Source of the DNA: Chaenocephalus aceratus
Taxonomy: Eukaryota > Chordata > Actinopteri > Perciformes > Channichthyidae
DNA length: 64,000 nt
Direction of reading: 5' to 3'
Assembly (NCBI GenBank): GCA_023974075.1
Contig: JAMFTG010000281.1
Coordinates: 1-64,000 of the forward strand
Part shown: positions 32,946 to 43,983 of the stretch, piece by piece
Position numbering within the stretch: the first letter of the stretch is position 1
Layout: each line of letters starts with the position of its first letter
Program-made: the position numbers and the translations under genes
Notes under the pieces: model-generated
Database searches by the model: none
What the model was told of the DNA's origin: nothing
The model's input: only the letters and a program-made list of their open reading frames with translations

Positions 32946-34160
32946 TGCCCTATGCAAATGAAAAGACAGCCACAAGGTCGAAACAGGACAAGATGGCTCT
33001 CGCTCTTCTTCATTCCAAGATAGAACGAGTAGAAATAGATGGTGAAATGCGCTATGCCACTCCCCTGCTGAGAATTCCCAATATGCCTGCCTTTCAAGCC
33101 CCCAAGGAAGGCGTTCTGCCTCGTCTCTGTGCCACAGAAAGACGCTTGTCCAAAGACTCACAACTTTCTGAGAAATAACAGGAGGAACTGAATAAACTCA
33201 CAGAGCTTGGCTATGTTCAAAGGATCCCCAACGAGCAGGCTGAGCATCCACAGGAAACCTGGTATTTTCCACATCACATAGTTGAACACAACAACAAACA
33301 CAGGATTGTATTCGATTGCTCTTTCGAATACATGGGACAAACCCTGAACAAATGTCTTCTGCCTGGCCCAACACTTGGTCCCTCACTCATTGGAGTACTC
33401 CTCAGATTCCGCCAACATGCCATTGCCATCTGCGGAGACATAAAGGCTATGTTCCATCAGGTACGCCTTTTGAATGAGGACAAACCCCTGTTGCGCTTCA
33501 TTTGGAGAGGGATGCAGCTCGAACAGGAACCCAGTGTGTATGAATGGCAAGTTCTTCCATTTGGAACAACCTGCAGCCCATGTTGTGCCACCTTTGCAGT
33601 TCAAAAACATGTCAAAGATCATTGTTATGGAAACGAGGAGCTCCTTGAATCCGTCCAAAATTGCTTCCATGTTGATAACTGCCTCCAAAGCTTTCACTCC
33701 CCCCAAGAAGCAAAGACCCTCATCGACAAAATGAGACCTCTGTTCTTAGAGGGTGGTTTCGACATAAGACAGTGGGCTAGCAATGATCCATCCGTTATAC
33801 AACATCTCCCTACAGAGTCCAAATCCAAGACTAACGAGTTGTAGCTCTCAGAGGGTGGAGACCCTAAAGAGCCTACATTGGGCCTTCAATGGAACTGCCT
33901 CAAAGACACGCTGGGCTATACAAACAGAACAATCACTTACCACCAACCAACAATGAGAAATATCTACGAGGTCTTGGCATCTCAATATGACCCCTTAGGC
34001 TATCTGATCCCTTTCACTACCCGTGCAAAGATACTGGTGCAGGATCATCGTGGATCATCATGGATAACATCCGACTCTTGCCGTTACAAGGTGTTTGTTG
34101 GCACAAGAATAGCTGAGATTCAGACCCTGACCGACAAAGAGCTGGAGGTATGTGGACTCT
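32946..34160 (+). mobile_element. BEL/Pao reverse transcriptase, unit 1, inverted relative to its integrase
   Basis: The plus frame encodes the BEL RT: MRYATPLLR, APKEGVLPRL, a stop at 33176-33178, then GYVQRI, ETWYFPHHIVEHNNKHRIVF, LLPGPTLGPSLIGVLLRF, CGDIKAMFHQVRL, YEWQVLPFGTTCSPCC and VDNCLQSF (DN where most RTs have DD; I recall fish BEL copies with VDN). A second nonsense codon (TAG at 33842) replaces the Trp seen in unit 2. About 460 bp of the RNase H part is deleted near 34050 compared with unit 2. Inactive. Confidence 0.9.
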
Positions 34161-35080
34161 CACACAACATACTGAAATCTCTCTCTCACAACATACTGAA
34201 ATCTCTCTCTCACAACATACTGAAATCCCTCTCTCACAACATACTGAAATCCCTCTCTCTCAACATACTGAAATCTCTCTCTCTCACAACATACTGAAAT
34301 CCCTCTCTCACACAACATACTGAAATCCCTCTCTCACAACATACTGAAATCTCTCTCTCTTAACATACTGAAATCCCTCTCACAACATACTGAAATCCCT
34401 CTCTCTCAACATACTGAAATCTCTCTCTCTCTCTCTCAACATACTGAAATCTCTCTCTCACAACATACTGAAATAGCTCTCACAACATACTGAAATCTCT
34501 CTCTCACAACATACTGAAACCCCTCTCTCTCTCTCAACATACTGAAATCTCTCTCTCTCAACATACTGAAATCTCTCTCTCTCAACATACTGAAATCTCT
34601 CTCTCTCTCAACATACTGAAATCTCTCTCTCACAACATACTGAAATCCCTCTCACAACATACTGAAATCCCTCTCACAACATACTGAAATCCCTCTCTCT
34701 CAACATACTGAAATCTCTCTCTCTCAACATACTGAAATCTCTCTCTCTCAACATACTGAAATCTCTCTCTCACAACATACTGAAATCCCTCTCACAACAT
34801 ACTGAAATCTCTCTCTCACAACATACTGAAATCTCTCTCTCTCAACATACTGAAATCTCTCTCTCTCAACATACTGAAATCTCTCTCTCACAACACACTG
34901 ACATCTCTCTCTCTCACAACATACTGAAACCCCTCTCTCTCTCAACATACTGAAATCTCTCTCTCTCAACATACTGAAATCTCTCTCTCACAACATACTG
35001 AAATCTCTCTCTCTCAACATACTGAAATCTCTCTCTCACAACATACTGAAATCTCTCTCACACAACATGCTGAAATCTCG
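34161..35080. repeat. Expanded minisatellite, about 22-26-bp unit (unit 1)
   Basis: Roughly 40 tandem units of ACAACATACTGAAATCTCTC with variable CT length and CAC/CTC variants. It begins inside the BEL RNase H reading frame. The unit 2 array is only about 260 bp (58609-58867). Confidence 0.95.
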
Positions 35081-35440
35081 TGAGTGGGTTTCACATGCGT
35101 GTGTGTGAACGGTATTTCTCGTACGGCCCCTCATAACTCTCACTGGTTCAGAACCCTTTTCCTTGAGTGAGACTCTTTTCTTTTCTGACTTCATGGGTAT
35201 TTGACTTTATATTAAATACATAACAATAAGAGTGCAGACCATCTAATACACGTCACTATGAATCCAGAACAATACAACTGCAGGAGTTTGGATACAGCGA
35301 GATGTGTGCATGCATTTGGAGCCGATTTGGGCAGAATCCAGCAGAGTGGATCGTGCTGTTCATCCTATGTCATCTATATGTAAAGACAACAGTCTAAATA
35401 TTTAAGATAAAGCTGTGAAACAATCTCAATAATTGGCAGG
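35081..35440. other. Spacer; 35167-35440 matches 1936-2201
   Basis: No gene. The homology with unit 0 begins at 35167, and the segment is missing from unit 2. Confidence 0.6.
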
Positions 35441-35890
35441 AACAATGTAAGGTTTTTTTAATGCATAAAAGGATACATGTTGAGATAGGATGTTCTAATA
35501 TCTTAAGAGAAGAGCTTGTATATTAAAAAATACAAACTCTTTTGCCTCCTTCCTGTCTGGGTCTTTCTTGGCTTTGCTATCTTCTATCTCTATTCAGGTT
35601 TATGGAGTTTTTTTCTAGCTCTATCCCTGATCATTTTCAGAGCCTGAAGGCTCTATGCGGACTATCTTCTGGTTCTCCTCTGGATCCATCCACTATCTCT
35701 TGTCTCTGTCCAGTGAATTACACTTGTGTTACTGGAGCAGGTAAAGCATACAACAGATACTTTCAGCATTATCGGAGCACGCAGTGGAAGCTTGGATGAA
35801 ACACAGCGGACTTCTAAACAATGAACACCCGCAACTTGGAAGAAATAAAGTTGGGTGTTATGCGTTCTAATATTGCAATGCAAACCCATG
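35441..35890 (+). other. Conserved block with open frame, unit 1 copy
   Basis: Counterpart of 2202-2650. An 85-codon frame (35542-35799) ends at the same stop as in unit 0. Not recognised. Confidence 0.3.
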
Positions 35891-36390
35891 ATGTAATGAC
35901 AGTAATTCAGAATAATTGCGTCATTGAATGCTCATTTCAGTTGATTTAATCAAACAAAACACAACCATTTTGGACATGGCCTCAAGACTGTAACCTCTTC
36001 ACATTCTGTTGAAATAGTCAGTTACTAGCCTTATCTCACACATTGCTGTTTTGAATCTCTAATATGTGGATGACCGTTGAACTGCATGATGTAACATGTA
36101 TGTATGCCATCTGCTGGAAAGAAGACGTATCGCTCTGTTGGTGTTGTTTAGACAACACCAACAGAGTGAAGATCTCATTTCATCAACAATCTTTGAGTAC
36201 AGACACCGTCCTGCAGAGAGCACACAACCCAACAGCACGTTGTTGGTCTAACATCACTTTACAAAACGTTTGCATTAAGACACTAAGACTAGCTGGTCCC
36301 TTGTAAAGGTGAGTCCATCTTAAATGAGCAGTGGGTGATCAGCAGGTGAAAGGCAGGACACGGGAACTTGGTCCTGAGGAGATGTAATGT

Positions 36391-36716
36391 GTGTCCTATT
36401 ATACACACATGCATTTCCAAACATGTGGACTACCTATGTTGCAAATGTATTATCTTTTCAATTTACACACGGCATCTATTGCACGTCTGTCCGTCCTGGG
36501 AGAGGGATCCCTCCTCTGTTGCTCTCCCTGAGGTTTCTCCCATGTTTCCCTTTAAACTGGGTTTTCTTCGGAAGTCTTTCCTTGTACGATGTGAGGGTCT
36601 AAGGACAGAGGGTGTCGTATTGTCATACTGATATTCTGTACACACTGTGAAGACCACTGAGACAAATGTAATATTTGTGATATTGGGCTATATAAATAAA
36701 CATTGATTGATTGATT
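36391..36716 (+). mobile_element. L2-clade LINE 3' end, private to unit 1
   Basis: A strongly 5'-truncated copy of the same 3' UTR as 3043-3984 (CACGTCTGTCCGTCCTGGGA, AAGGACAGAGGGTGTCGTAT, tail ATTGATTGATTG). Flanked by GATGTAA at 36381-36387 and 36717-36723. Unit 2 has the empty site near 59808. The insertion point is about 20 bp from the independent L2 insertion in unit 0. Confidence 0.9.
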
Positions 36717-36940
36717 GATGTAACGATTATTAAACAAGAAATAGTCTCAAGGGGTGGAAGAAATGAACATTTTTGATTATTAGCGAATCGGTTGCAGGTG
36801 GGTGAAAACAGGCTTAGGGAGTAACGTATTACATGTTATGGCATCAGGATACAAAATAGACAAATGTATTCCCTTACCAACACACTTGGTCTTTTTAAAC
36901 GATTACACCATTTAAATATTTTGTCACAAACTTTGCAGAT

Positions 36941-38250
36941 CTATTTTTCCTCTCCTGTGTGGATTCTCATGTGTGACTTTAAACTTCCACTCTCTGAAAA
37001 AGCTTTCTTACATATTGAGCAGCTGTGTGGTTTCTCTCCTGTGTGGATTATCATGTGTTTCTTTAAACATCCACTCTGTGAAAAAGCTTTGTTACAGACT
37101 GAGCAGGTGAATGGTTTCTCTCCTGTGTGGACTCTCATATGTAGCTTTAAATGTCCACTCCGTGAAAAATCTTTCTTACAGACTGTACAGGTGAATGGTT
37201 TCTCTCCTGTGTGGATTCTCATGTGTTTCTTTAAACATCCATTAACTGCAAAAGCTTTGTTACAGACTGAGCAGGTGAATGGTTTCTCTCCTGTGTGGAC
37301 TCTCATATGTAGCTTTAAATTTCCACTCTGTGAAAAAGCTTTCTTACAGACTGTACAGGTGAATGGTTTCTCTCCTGTGTGGATTCTCATGTGTTTCTTG
37401 AAATGTCCACTATCTGAAAAAGCTTTCTTACAGACTGAGCAGGTGAATGGTTTCTCTCCTGTGTGGATTCTCATGTGTATCTTTAAACATCCACTATCTG
37501 CAAAAGCTTTGTTACAGACTGAGCAGGTGAATGGTTTCTCTCCTGTGTGGATTAGCATATGTTTCTTTAAACATCCACTATCTGCAAAAGCTTTGTTACA
37601 GACTGAGCAGGTGAATGGTTTCTCTCCTGTGTGGACTCTCATGTGTCTCTTTAAATGTCCACTCCGTGAAAAAGCTTTCTTACAGACTGAGCAGCTGAAT
37701 GGTTTCTTTTCAGCACTATGTTGTGGATCACTGACAGATTCATGTCTATTTTTCAGTGAGTTTGAGCCTGATGCAGGTTCTCTGGTCTCTTTCCAATCAG
37801 CACTGTCTTCAGTGTCAGGTCCAGAAGAGTCTTCAGTGTCAGGTTCAGAAGAGTCTCTAGTGTAAGGTTCAGAAGAGTCTTCAGTGTCAGGTTCAGAAGA
37901 GTCTTCAGTGTGGTCCTCAGTCTTTGGTTGTAAACGGCTCTCTGGATCTGAGTTCCTGGCTGGTTCTGGTCCTCGACAGTCATCTCCATCAGCTTCTGTT
38001 TCCATGTGTTCAGTTTGTCTTTGATGAGGCTGAGAGGACTGAGGTTTCTCTTCATCATCTTCACTCTTCACAGGGTCCGGAGTGAAAGTGGACTTGGTGA
38101 TATCAGCCTCCCCCAGCTCCTGAAGCTGCTCTCCCTCCTGTTCCTGCTTAATGTGTGGGGGGGGCTCTGGGTCCTCCTGGTCCAGACAGGTGCTCCACTC
38201 CTGCTGGTCAGGGAGAAGCTCTTCTTTAACCACCACCAGCTGCTGGACTT
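36941..38250 (-). CDS. C2H2 zinc-finger protein, exon 2 (gene ZNF-B, 9 fingers)
   Basis: Acceptor TTTCCTGCAG; the exon begins at 38250 with EVQQLVVVKEELLPDQQEW after the split codon. An acidic linker includes four EDSSEPDT-type octapeptides, then nine C2H2 fingers with TGEKP linkers. Residues at helix positions -1/3/6 vary among fingers (RHR, DCK, DCI, DHK, QNL, VCK, RHL, QCK, ESS), unlike the more uniform ZNF-A. With exon 1 at 49486-49678 the CDS is 1503 nt, 500 codons plus stop, and the intron is 11.2 kb. No disabling change was seen. Presumed nuclear DNA-binding regulator; targets unknown. Confidence 0.9.
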
Positions 38251-38677
38251 CTGCAGGAAACAGGAAACACAGTCAGAAGAAACTGTTAACTGTTAGCATT
38301 TAAAAACCTCATCACCATTACAATGGGGGATATTTTGCAGCCCTAATTAATGCCTTTGTTTTTATATTTTCACATTATCTTTCTTAGTCCCACCTATTGT
38401 GTATTTCTGTTGGCTCAAGTCACCTCATGTAGCCCAGCCCCTTTCCACTTCCAGTTAAAAATGTAAAAGGGTTTTTTCTTCTGGCGTAGCACTAGCCGCA
38501 ATGTAAACAAGGAATTGTATTTGGGATTGTTCACAGATACACTACGCCTACAGTATAGAATGAAACTACTGTTACAAATTAAAATCCTGCATTCAAACCT
38601 TATTTAAGTAAAATTATGCAAGTATTAACAGAACATTTGACCTGCTAAATGTTCAAATATGTGTGTGTTTTTATATA
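38251..38677. other. Intron of ZNF-B adjoining exon 2
   Basis: Conserved with 5392-5832 and 61256-61825. Unit 1 lacks about 160 bp near 38650 present in unit 2. No other feature. Confidence 0.6.
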
Positions 38678-39450
38678 CAGTACCTGCCAAAAGTTTGGAC
38701 ACCTTCTCATTCAATGTGTTTTGTTTATTTGAATGTGTTTCTACTTTGTAGATTAACACTGAATACATCACAACTATGAAAGAACACATATGGAATTATC
38801 TAGTTAATAAAAAAATCAAGAAAATTATTTTTATTTTAGATTCTTCAAAGTAGCCCCTTTTGCCTTGATGACAGCTTTACACTCTTGGCTTCTCTCAGTC
38901 AGCTTCATGAGGTCGTCACCTAGAATGGTTTTCTATTAACACGTGCGCCTTGTCAAGAGTCAATGTGTGGAATGACTTGCCTTCTGAATGTGTTTGAGAC
39001 CATCAGTTGTGTTGTGCAGAGGTAGAGTTAGTGCACAGTTGAAAGCCCTATTTGACTGCTGTTGTAATCCATATTATAGCAAGAACCACTCAACTCAGTA
39101 AAGAGAAGCGACCGTCCATCATCACTTTAAGAAATGAAGGCCAGTCGATCCGGAAAATGTCAAGAACTTTGAATGTATCCTCAAGTGCAATTGCAAAAAC
39201 CATGGAACGCTATGATGAGACTGGCTCTCATGAGGACCCCCCCGTGGAAGAGCAAGAGTTAGCATGGAGGCGGGGGTGAGATGGTGGTGGTGGTGGTGGG
39301 GGGGGGCTTTACTGGTGTCACTGTTGGTGATTTATTCAGAGTTCAAGGCACCCTTAACCAGCATGGCTACCACAGCATTCTGCAGTAGCCAGCAAAATAT
39401 AAATCCTATTCTGGATTTGTTAACACTTTTTTGTTCACTAGATAATTCCA
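38678..39450 (+). mobile_element. Tc1/mariner element, internally deleted (unit 1)
   Basis: The left terminus CAGTACCTGCCAAAAGTTTG follows TATA. Frame 39052-39279 has TTQLSKEKRPSIITLRNEGQ and SIRKMSRTLNVSSSAIAKT, the Tc1 transposase helix-turn-helix. The sequence jumps at about 39255 to the GGGGTGAGATGGTGG part, deleting the catalytic region still traceable in unit 2. Confidence 0.85.
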
Positions 39451-39455
39451 GTTAA

Positions 39456-39590
39456 AGGTGGGGTAGGTAAGCCTACCTGCCTGTCAGCCTTCCATCAGTG
39501 CACAAACTTATCTCATGCCCTCATTGGCCATGTGCGCATTCGTGTGTGTTGGAGGAGGGGCTCTGTAAGGAAGTGGCAGCTTCCACAAAC
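39456..39590. mobile_element. TTAA MITE remnant (unit 1)
   Basis: TTAA then AGGTGGGGTAGGTAA, followed directly by an internal part (CCTACCTGCCTGTCAGCCTT). Compared with 62981-63350 the middle and right end are deleted. Confidence 0.7.
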
Positions 39591-39873
39591 AACAACCAAC
39601 ATAATTATTACATTCAAATGAAGTACATTATTCGAGTTTACATTAACTGTGGATAATAATTCTCTCTCTCTCTCTCAGTCTCTGAGTGAGTGTGTGAGGA
39701 ACGGTCGGAGGAGCGTGGTGTGAGTGAGTTACTAACTTTTTCTACTAACATATTTCTTGTTTAATGTTGTAAGTTGTGTGTATTGTGTATATGGTTTAAA
39801 CGTTTGATTGTTGGTGTTTTCTCGTGGTTTGGGTGTGTGTGGTGTGTGTTTGTGTGTGTGACGCAGTTGCGGC

Positions 39874-39903
39874 ATGGACTATGCCCGGCTGAGTCGTAAA
39901 CAT
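39874..39903 (+). pseudogene. L1-Tx1 ORF1, first segment
   Basis: ATG GAC TAT at 39874 gives MDYARLSRKH and runs to the hAT insertion point. After the insert (40693) the frame continues GFKMSPMTP without loss, counting one copy of the target duplication GTAAACAT. Confidence 0.75.
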
Positions 39904-40684
39904 TAGAGATGTCCCGATCCGATCACGTGATCGGGGATCGGAGCCGATCACGTGATTTTCAAAAAATCGGGGATCGGGATTTATTTTTTATATAAAATAT
40001 TTATTTTTTATTTAATGTTACAAAACAAAAATGACCATGTTCACGTCTTAAAGTCATCCTGAGGACTTAGTTTTGGTTTAAAATTACACAACATCATGTA
40101 TGTGTTGCTTTCTTTGGGCTTGTTTTCAGACCTGGTTGCTTATTCCTCTGAAATCTGGCAACAGAGTGGGCGCAGTGTCTAATAGTAGCAGTAAGCTAAC
40201 GAGAGGCTACGTTCAGCTCCTGACTCGGGAGTCGGGACAGAGAAAATGTCAGGAGTTTGGAAGTATTATAAAATTGAAAGCGAAGGCAGTGTATCAGCCA
40301 GATGCAATGTTTGCAAGGCAGAGGTTCCGCGTGGTGGAAAGAAGAGAGCTACGTTCAACGCGACCAATCTAATACGCTACCTGAGAAACAAACACCAACA
40401 ACAACACGGCGAGTACACAGCAGCCACTCAGGTAATGGCAATGAAACAACCGACACTTTTAAAAGGAAAGAGAAACTGCCCCAGAACGGTGAAAAGGCCA
40501 ACACAATAACAGCCAAGATAGCTGAATTCATCGCGTTGGATGACCAGCCGTTATCTGTTACCTTTTTTTCCCCCTTAATGCATTGCATAAAGATCGGATC
40601 GGGAAAAATCGGTATCGGCAGATTGTCAAAATCAAATGATCGGAATCGGATCGGGAGCAAAAAAAGGTGATCGGGACATCCCTA
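39904..40684 (+). mobile_element. hAT (ZBED-type) inserted in L1-Tx1 ORF1
   Basis: The termini TAGAGATGTCCCGATC and GATCGGGACATCCCTA are inverted, with a perfect 8-bp duplication GTAAACAT (39896-39903 and 40685-40692). The frame from 40246 encodes a BED finger (VWKYYKIESEGSVSARCNVC, then ATNLIRYLRNKH) followed by a frameshift before AKIAEFIALDDQPLSV. The catalytic part is deleted. The first zinc-binding His is replaced by Tyr (LIRYLRNKH). Confidence 0.92.
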
Positions 40685-40692
40685 GTAAACAT

Positions 40693-41082
40693 GGTTTTAA
40701 AATGTCTCCGATGACACCGTGCTCGGTGGAGGAGTGCAGCCTGGCTGTGGGGGCCTTAGTGGGGCACGGCAGCATCAGATCTGCGGCTCGGATGAACGGC
40801 GGGGTGGTGATATTTGTGGACACGGAAGGGAAAGCGAACAAGGTGGTGGAGACCGGGATCGTTGTGAATGAAACTTTAATTTCCGTGTCTCCACTAACCA
40901 CCCCTGCTACAAGGGTAATGATCTCGAATATCCCGCCGTTCATACGGGATGACTTCCTGGTGAGAGAGCTGTCTAAATACGGCAAGATAGTGTCATCCAT
41001 CAGGAAGCTGTCCTCGGGCTGCAGATCTCCACTACTAAAGCACGTGGTGTCTCACAGGAGAAGTGTCCTCACGATTCTCAAT
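40693..41082 (+). pseudogene. L1-Tx1 ORF1, second segment
   Basis: Exactly 130 codons: SPMTPCSVEECSLAVGALVG, RMNGGVVIFVDTEGKANKVV, SPLTTPATRVMISNIPPFIR and DDFLVRELSKYGKIVSSIRK, ending at the AAT target of the Harbinger. The pattern fits ORF1 of Tx1-like fish LINEs (an RRM-like region). The frame resumes at 44280. Confidence 0.8.
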
Positions 41083-41387
41083 AGCCGCGTTCACACCGCA
41101 GGACTTTCCCTGGTACTTTAGTTCTTTAGTTCCGTTAGTACCAATAATGTCGCGTTCACACCCCCGGGACTACTCAGTGCCGGGAACTTTTTAGGTACTT
41201 TTTAGTCCCTGCTAGAGAGGTGGTACGAAGCTGGTGACAAAAGAGTGCCAATTTCTATTCTATTTCTATTGGCTGGGCGAATTGCAAACCACGCCCCGTT
41301 AGACTCTGAATTTGTTTTGTTAGGCAGCCATTTTTTCCCTCGCTACAAAACCACATCCACACCTGAGCGAGTAGGTTGTTTGCAGTT

Positions 41388-41619
41388 ATGACAACACGTA
41401 CAGCACCGGAGCGGTGGAATGATGAGGAAGTGTCGGCGCTTCTGTCAATTTACTCAGATGCAGGGATGCAGCAGCTTCTACAACAAGCAGTTCCCAACTC
41501 TAAATGTTTTGAGCGATGTTCGCAAAAGCTACTTGAAATGACCATCGACTCGGGCACGCTGCTGTGGGAGCTCGCTGAAACGGTGGATTCAGTCGTCTGT
41601 GAAGTGAGCAACGACGAAG
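41388..41619 (+). CDS. Harbinger Myb-like protein, exon 1
   Basis: The ATG at 41388 reads MTTRTAPERWNDEEVSALLS, IYSDAGMQQLLQQ, CFERCSQKLLEM. This is the start of the Myb/SANT-like trihelix domain of Harbinger accessory proteins, which help bring transposase to the ends. The donor ACGAAG|GTAAAA leaves one base, matching the acceptor at 41879. The third helix of the domain looks altered or shortened (GTLLWELAETVDSVV), so DNA binding may be impaired. Confidence 0.75.
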
Positions 41620-41878
41620 GTAAAATAAACTACTTGTACTGGGGTTTTTAATATGCACATTACTGGTCTCAGAGGTACTTTTATTTGCTCAGTAGATTGA
41701 GGTAGCCATGAGCAGGCTGAACTGGCTAACACTGTTAGCCGGCCCTGAGCTGGCTAATAACATAACATCTAACTAGCTATTCTCGGCCGCCATGAAAACG
41801 TTTTGACTTGTGAATAAGTGGGCAGTGTTTTCTGTAATGTGCTTCACTAACTCATGGCACTACATTTGTTTGTTTCAG

Positions 41879-41980
41879 GCGAGGCGGGACAACTCGCTAG
41901 ATTGGAAACGAGTGGACTTTCCTTTCCCGATCGCAACAGCAGCCGTTGCTCGTCTCCCTTTCCATCAACCAAACGCAAAA
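41879..41980 (+). CDS. Harbinger Myb-like protein, exon 2
   Basis: Acceptor TGTTTCAG, donor AAAA|GTACGT. Reads EAGQLARLETSGLSFPDRNS, then SPFPSTKRK, in phase with exons 1 and 3. A basic KRKRKR stretch, possibly a nuclear signal, is formed across the junction with exon 3. Confidence 0.7.
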
Positions 41981-42181
41981 GTACGTTCACACACACTGTA
42001 GCTTCACAATCACGTTTACTTCCTTCATGGTACAATTATGAATTATGAAACACCGTGGAAAACGTGTTTGCCTAGGCAGGCGTTTACACTTTTCGCGCCC
42101 ATTTTACGCTCACAAAATTGTAAACATCCGGGCTAGGTCACATGACTTCCGGTAAGAAAACGTAAGGTGTGTGTCTCTCTC

Positions 42182-42184
<3 letters not shown>

Positions 42185-42218
<34 letters not shown>
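42185..42218. repeat. (TG)n microsatellite
   Basis: TG run in the second intron of the Myb-like gene. Confidence 0.95.
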
Positions 42219-42220
<2 letters not shown>

Positions 42221-42346
42221 TCTTTGTGTGTGTCTGTAAGTGTGTGTGTCTGTGCCTAACCCTATCAGTCGGAATAGCCCTAACAGCCTGACCGTGTCCC
42301 TTCTGCCTGTAAAACTACATGGTGATTAAATAATGTTTCCTCTTAG

Positions 42347-42624
42347 GAAAGCGCGCACAGGACACACATGATGAGAACTTCTTTTCCACCATCGAGACTA
42401 TGGAGGACAGGCGTGCCATGGCCAGCAAGGCGATGCACGAGGACCAGATGATGCTTTTACACAAGGCCCAGGAAACAGAGGACAGGGTGATTGCGATGAT
42501 GGAGCGCCAGGATGAACGGGACGCAGCAAATGGAGCAACAAAAGGCATTTCAGCAGGGGTTTCTGGGAGTGCTTTCAGAGCTAGTGAAGTCAAACAGGCC
42601 TTCCTCCCTGTAGTATTGTTTTAA
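42347..42624 (+). CDS. Harbinger Myb-like protein, exon 3
   Basis: Acceptor CTCTTAG. The frame AQDTHDENFFSTIETMEDRR continues into a Glu/Met/Arg-rich helix (HEDQMMLLHKAQETEDRVIA, MMERQDERDA), typical of the C-terminal coiled coil of these proteins, and ends at TAA 42622. The three exons total 612 nt, 203 codons plus stop, without a frameshift. That is unusual given that the partner transposase is broken. Confidence 0.72.
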
Positions 42625-42768
42625 ATATTGACACACAGCGGTGTTTCCTGGACATGGAAACATTCAGGGCTTAGCCCACAGTTCAACTCTTACAGTGCTA
42701 TTTTTATATATTTGTTATAAGTGTATTTTTTTGGGTACATTTTATTTAAGTTGATTTTCTATTGTTAT

Positions 42769-42792
42769 TATATATATATATATATATATATA
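42769..42792. repeat. (TA)n microsatellite
   Basis: TA run downstream of the Myb-like stop. Confidence 0.95.
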
Positions 42793-43390
42793 TTGCCACT
42801 GTTTTTTAATACTGACACCTAACTTGCACTAAGGTGTGTCTGTTACATTGTTTTGAACTTCATCTTGGTGAAGTTGATGCTGAATTCACTATTTAGTAGA
42901 TAATCATGTGACACTTTAACTTTGCACTATGGTCTGTCTGCTGAGCCTACCTATTGTATTTGCCAGTGTTATGTTTTGATACTGACACTTATTGATCTGC
43001 TGCTGATAAATAAAAGATAACCTCCATGGCGATTTAACAGATAATGTATCTTGCTTATTTCTCCTCTGACACTATCTTTACAGTGACCTGTGTTGTAGCA
43101 TCCTATACATCACATTTAAGTGATTATTCTGATACCATCATGTTTCATCGGTTATAAACTGGCGAAGCTTTAGTTGTGTCCCACCCACAATGTGGCTTTG
43201 AAATAGATAATTTCATTGTATTTCAAAACGGCGTCCATCAACACAAGCACTATTTATTTATTGAAAGAGAAATGGTTAAGTTTGTAATTACCAGTGTTGT
43301 GAGTTCAATATTTTAATTAATTATAGTAAGGGAACATCTTAGGAGTTAGTGTACCGAGTTCCTCTCAGGAGGATGTATAATAAAGGTGTG
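42793..43390. other. Harbinger internal non-coding region
   Basis: AT-rich, with repeated AATAAAAGA-type motifs (43008 and 43531) that may serve as poly(A) signals. No coding frame. Confidence 0.4.
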
Positions 43391-43983
43391 TTAACTGCTG
43401 AGCCTATTTAATGTGCATATGACACCTGGCAGTTTGTTATTATATTGCCACACTGTTTTGATACTGACATATTTTCTTTGCACAAAAGGTGTGTCTGCAC
43501 TATTGTAATTGTGCCTGTCTTGAATGTGGTAAATAAAAGAGAGAAACAAATGCACTGTACAAAGCCTTCCATTGTCCTGGAAAGGTTTTATCAGCCATCT
43601 TTGCAGGGGGTAGGCTGAGTCCCCAAGAATATAGTAACCCACATCATGTCCCCCAATATGCCTTATTACATGAGGAAGTAGACCACCCCTATCCACAAAA
43701 CTAACCAGTGAGGACATGCTGAACACTCTGCTATCATGCATGCTACCTGGTAAGCCAACAAAAACACTCCAAAAGAGGCCCCTAGCATCCACAACACCCT
43801 GCAGGACGAGCGGGTGCCAGCCTTTGCGGTTGAAATACTCGTTATGGTACGCCTTCGATTCCGAACCAGCATTGCACTTACAGCATCCGACGAGTGGGTC
43901 AAATCCCTAGTTGGCTGCAATAACCCAGTTACAAAGCTGTATAACATGAGCACAAAGACAACAAGCTCATTGAACTCCATCAT
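43391..43983 (-). pseudogene. Harbinger nuclease (transposase), internally deleted
   Basis: On the minus strand a start MMEFNELVVFVLML (43983) is followed, after a frame change, by EYFNRKGWHPLVLQGVVDAR and GLFWSVFVGLPGSMHDSRVF, then IGGHDVGYYILGDSAYPLQR, WLIKPFQDNG. The LPGSMHD and GDSAYPL blocks are conserved DDE-nuclease segments of Harbinger transposases. The N-terminal helix-turn-helix with the first acidic residue and the C-terminal end after PFQDNG are missing, so the enzyme is inactive. Confidence 0.8.

Larger units (their letters stand above)
23797..39590. repeat. Segmental duplication, unit 1
   Basis: Collinear with 48905-63450: hAT end, SINE, zinc-finger exon 1, I-like LINE, hAT, SAMD3-like exons, THAP pieces, BEL/Pao, minisatellite, zinc-finger exon 2 and Tc1. 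The BEL integrase frames (152 codons) are identical in the two units, so the duplication or a later conversion is recent. Unit 1 has a private hAT at 25110 and private deletions in BEL, THAP and Tc1. Confidence 0.93.

Noticed and set aside
34161..35080. CRISPR-like regular array
   Set aside because: Units are contiguous with no unique spacers; a eukaryotic minisatellite.
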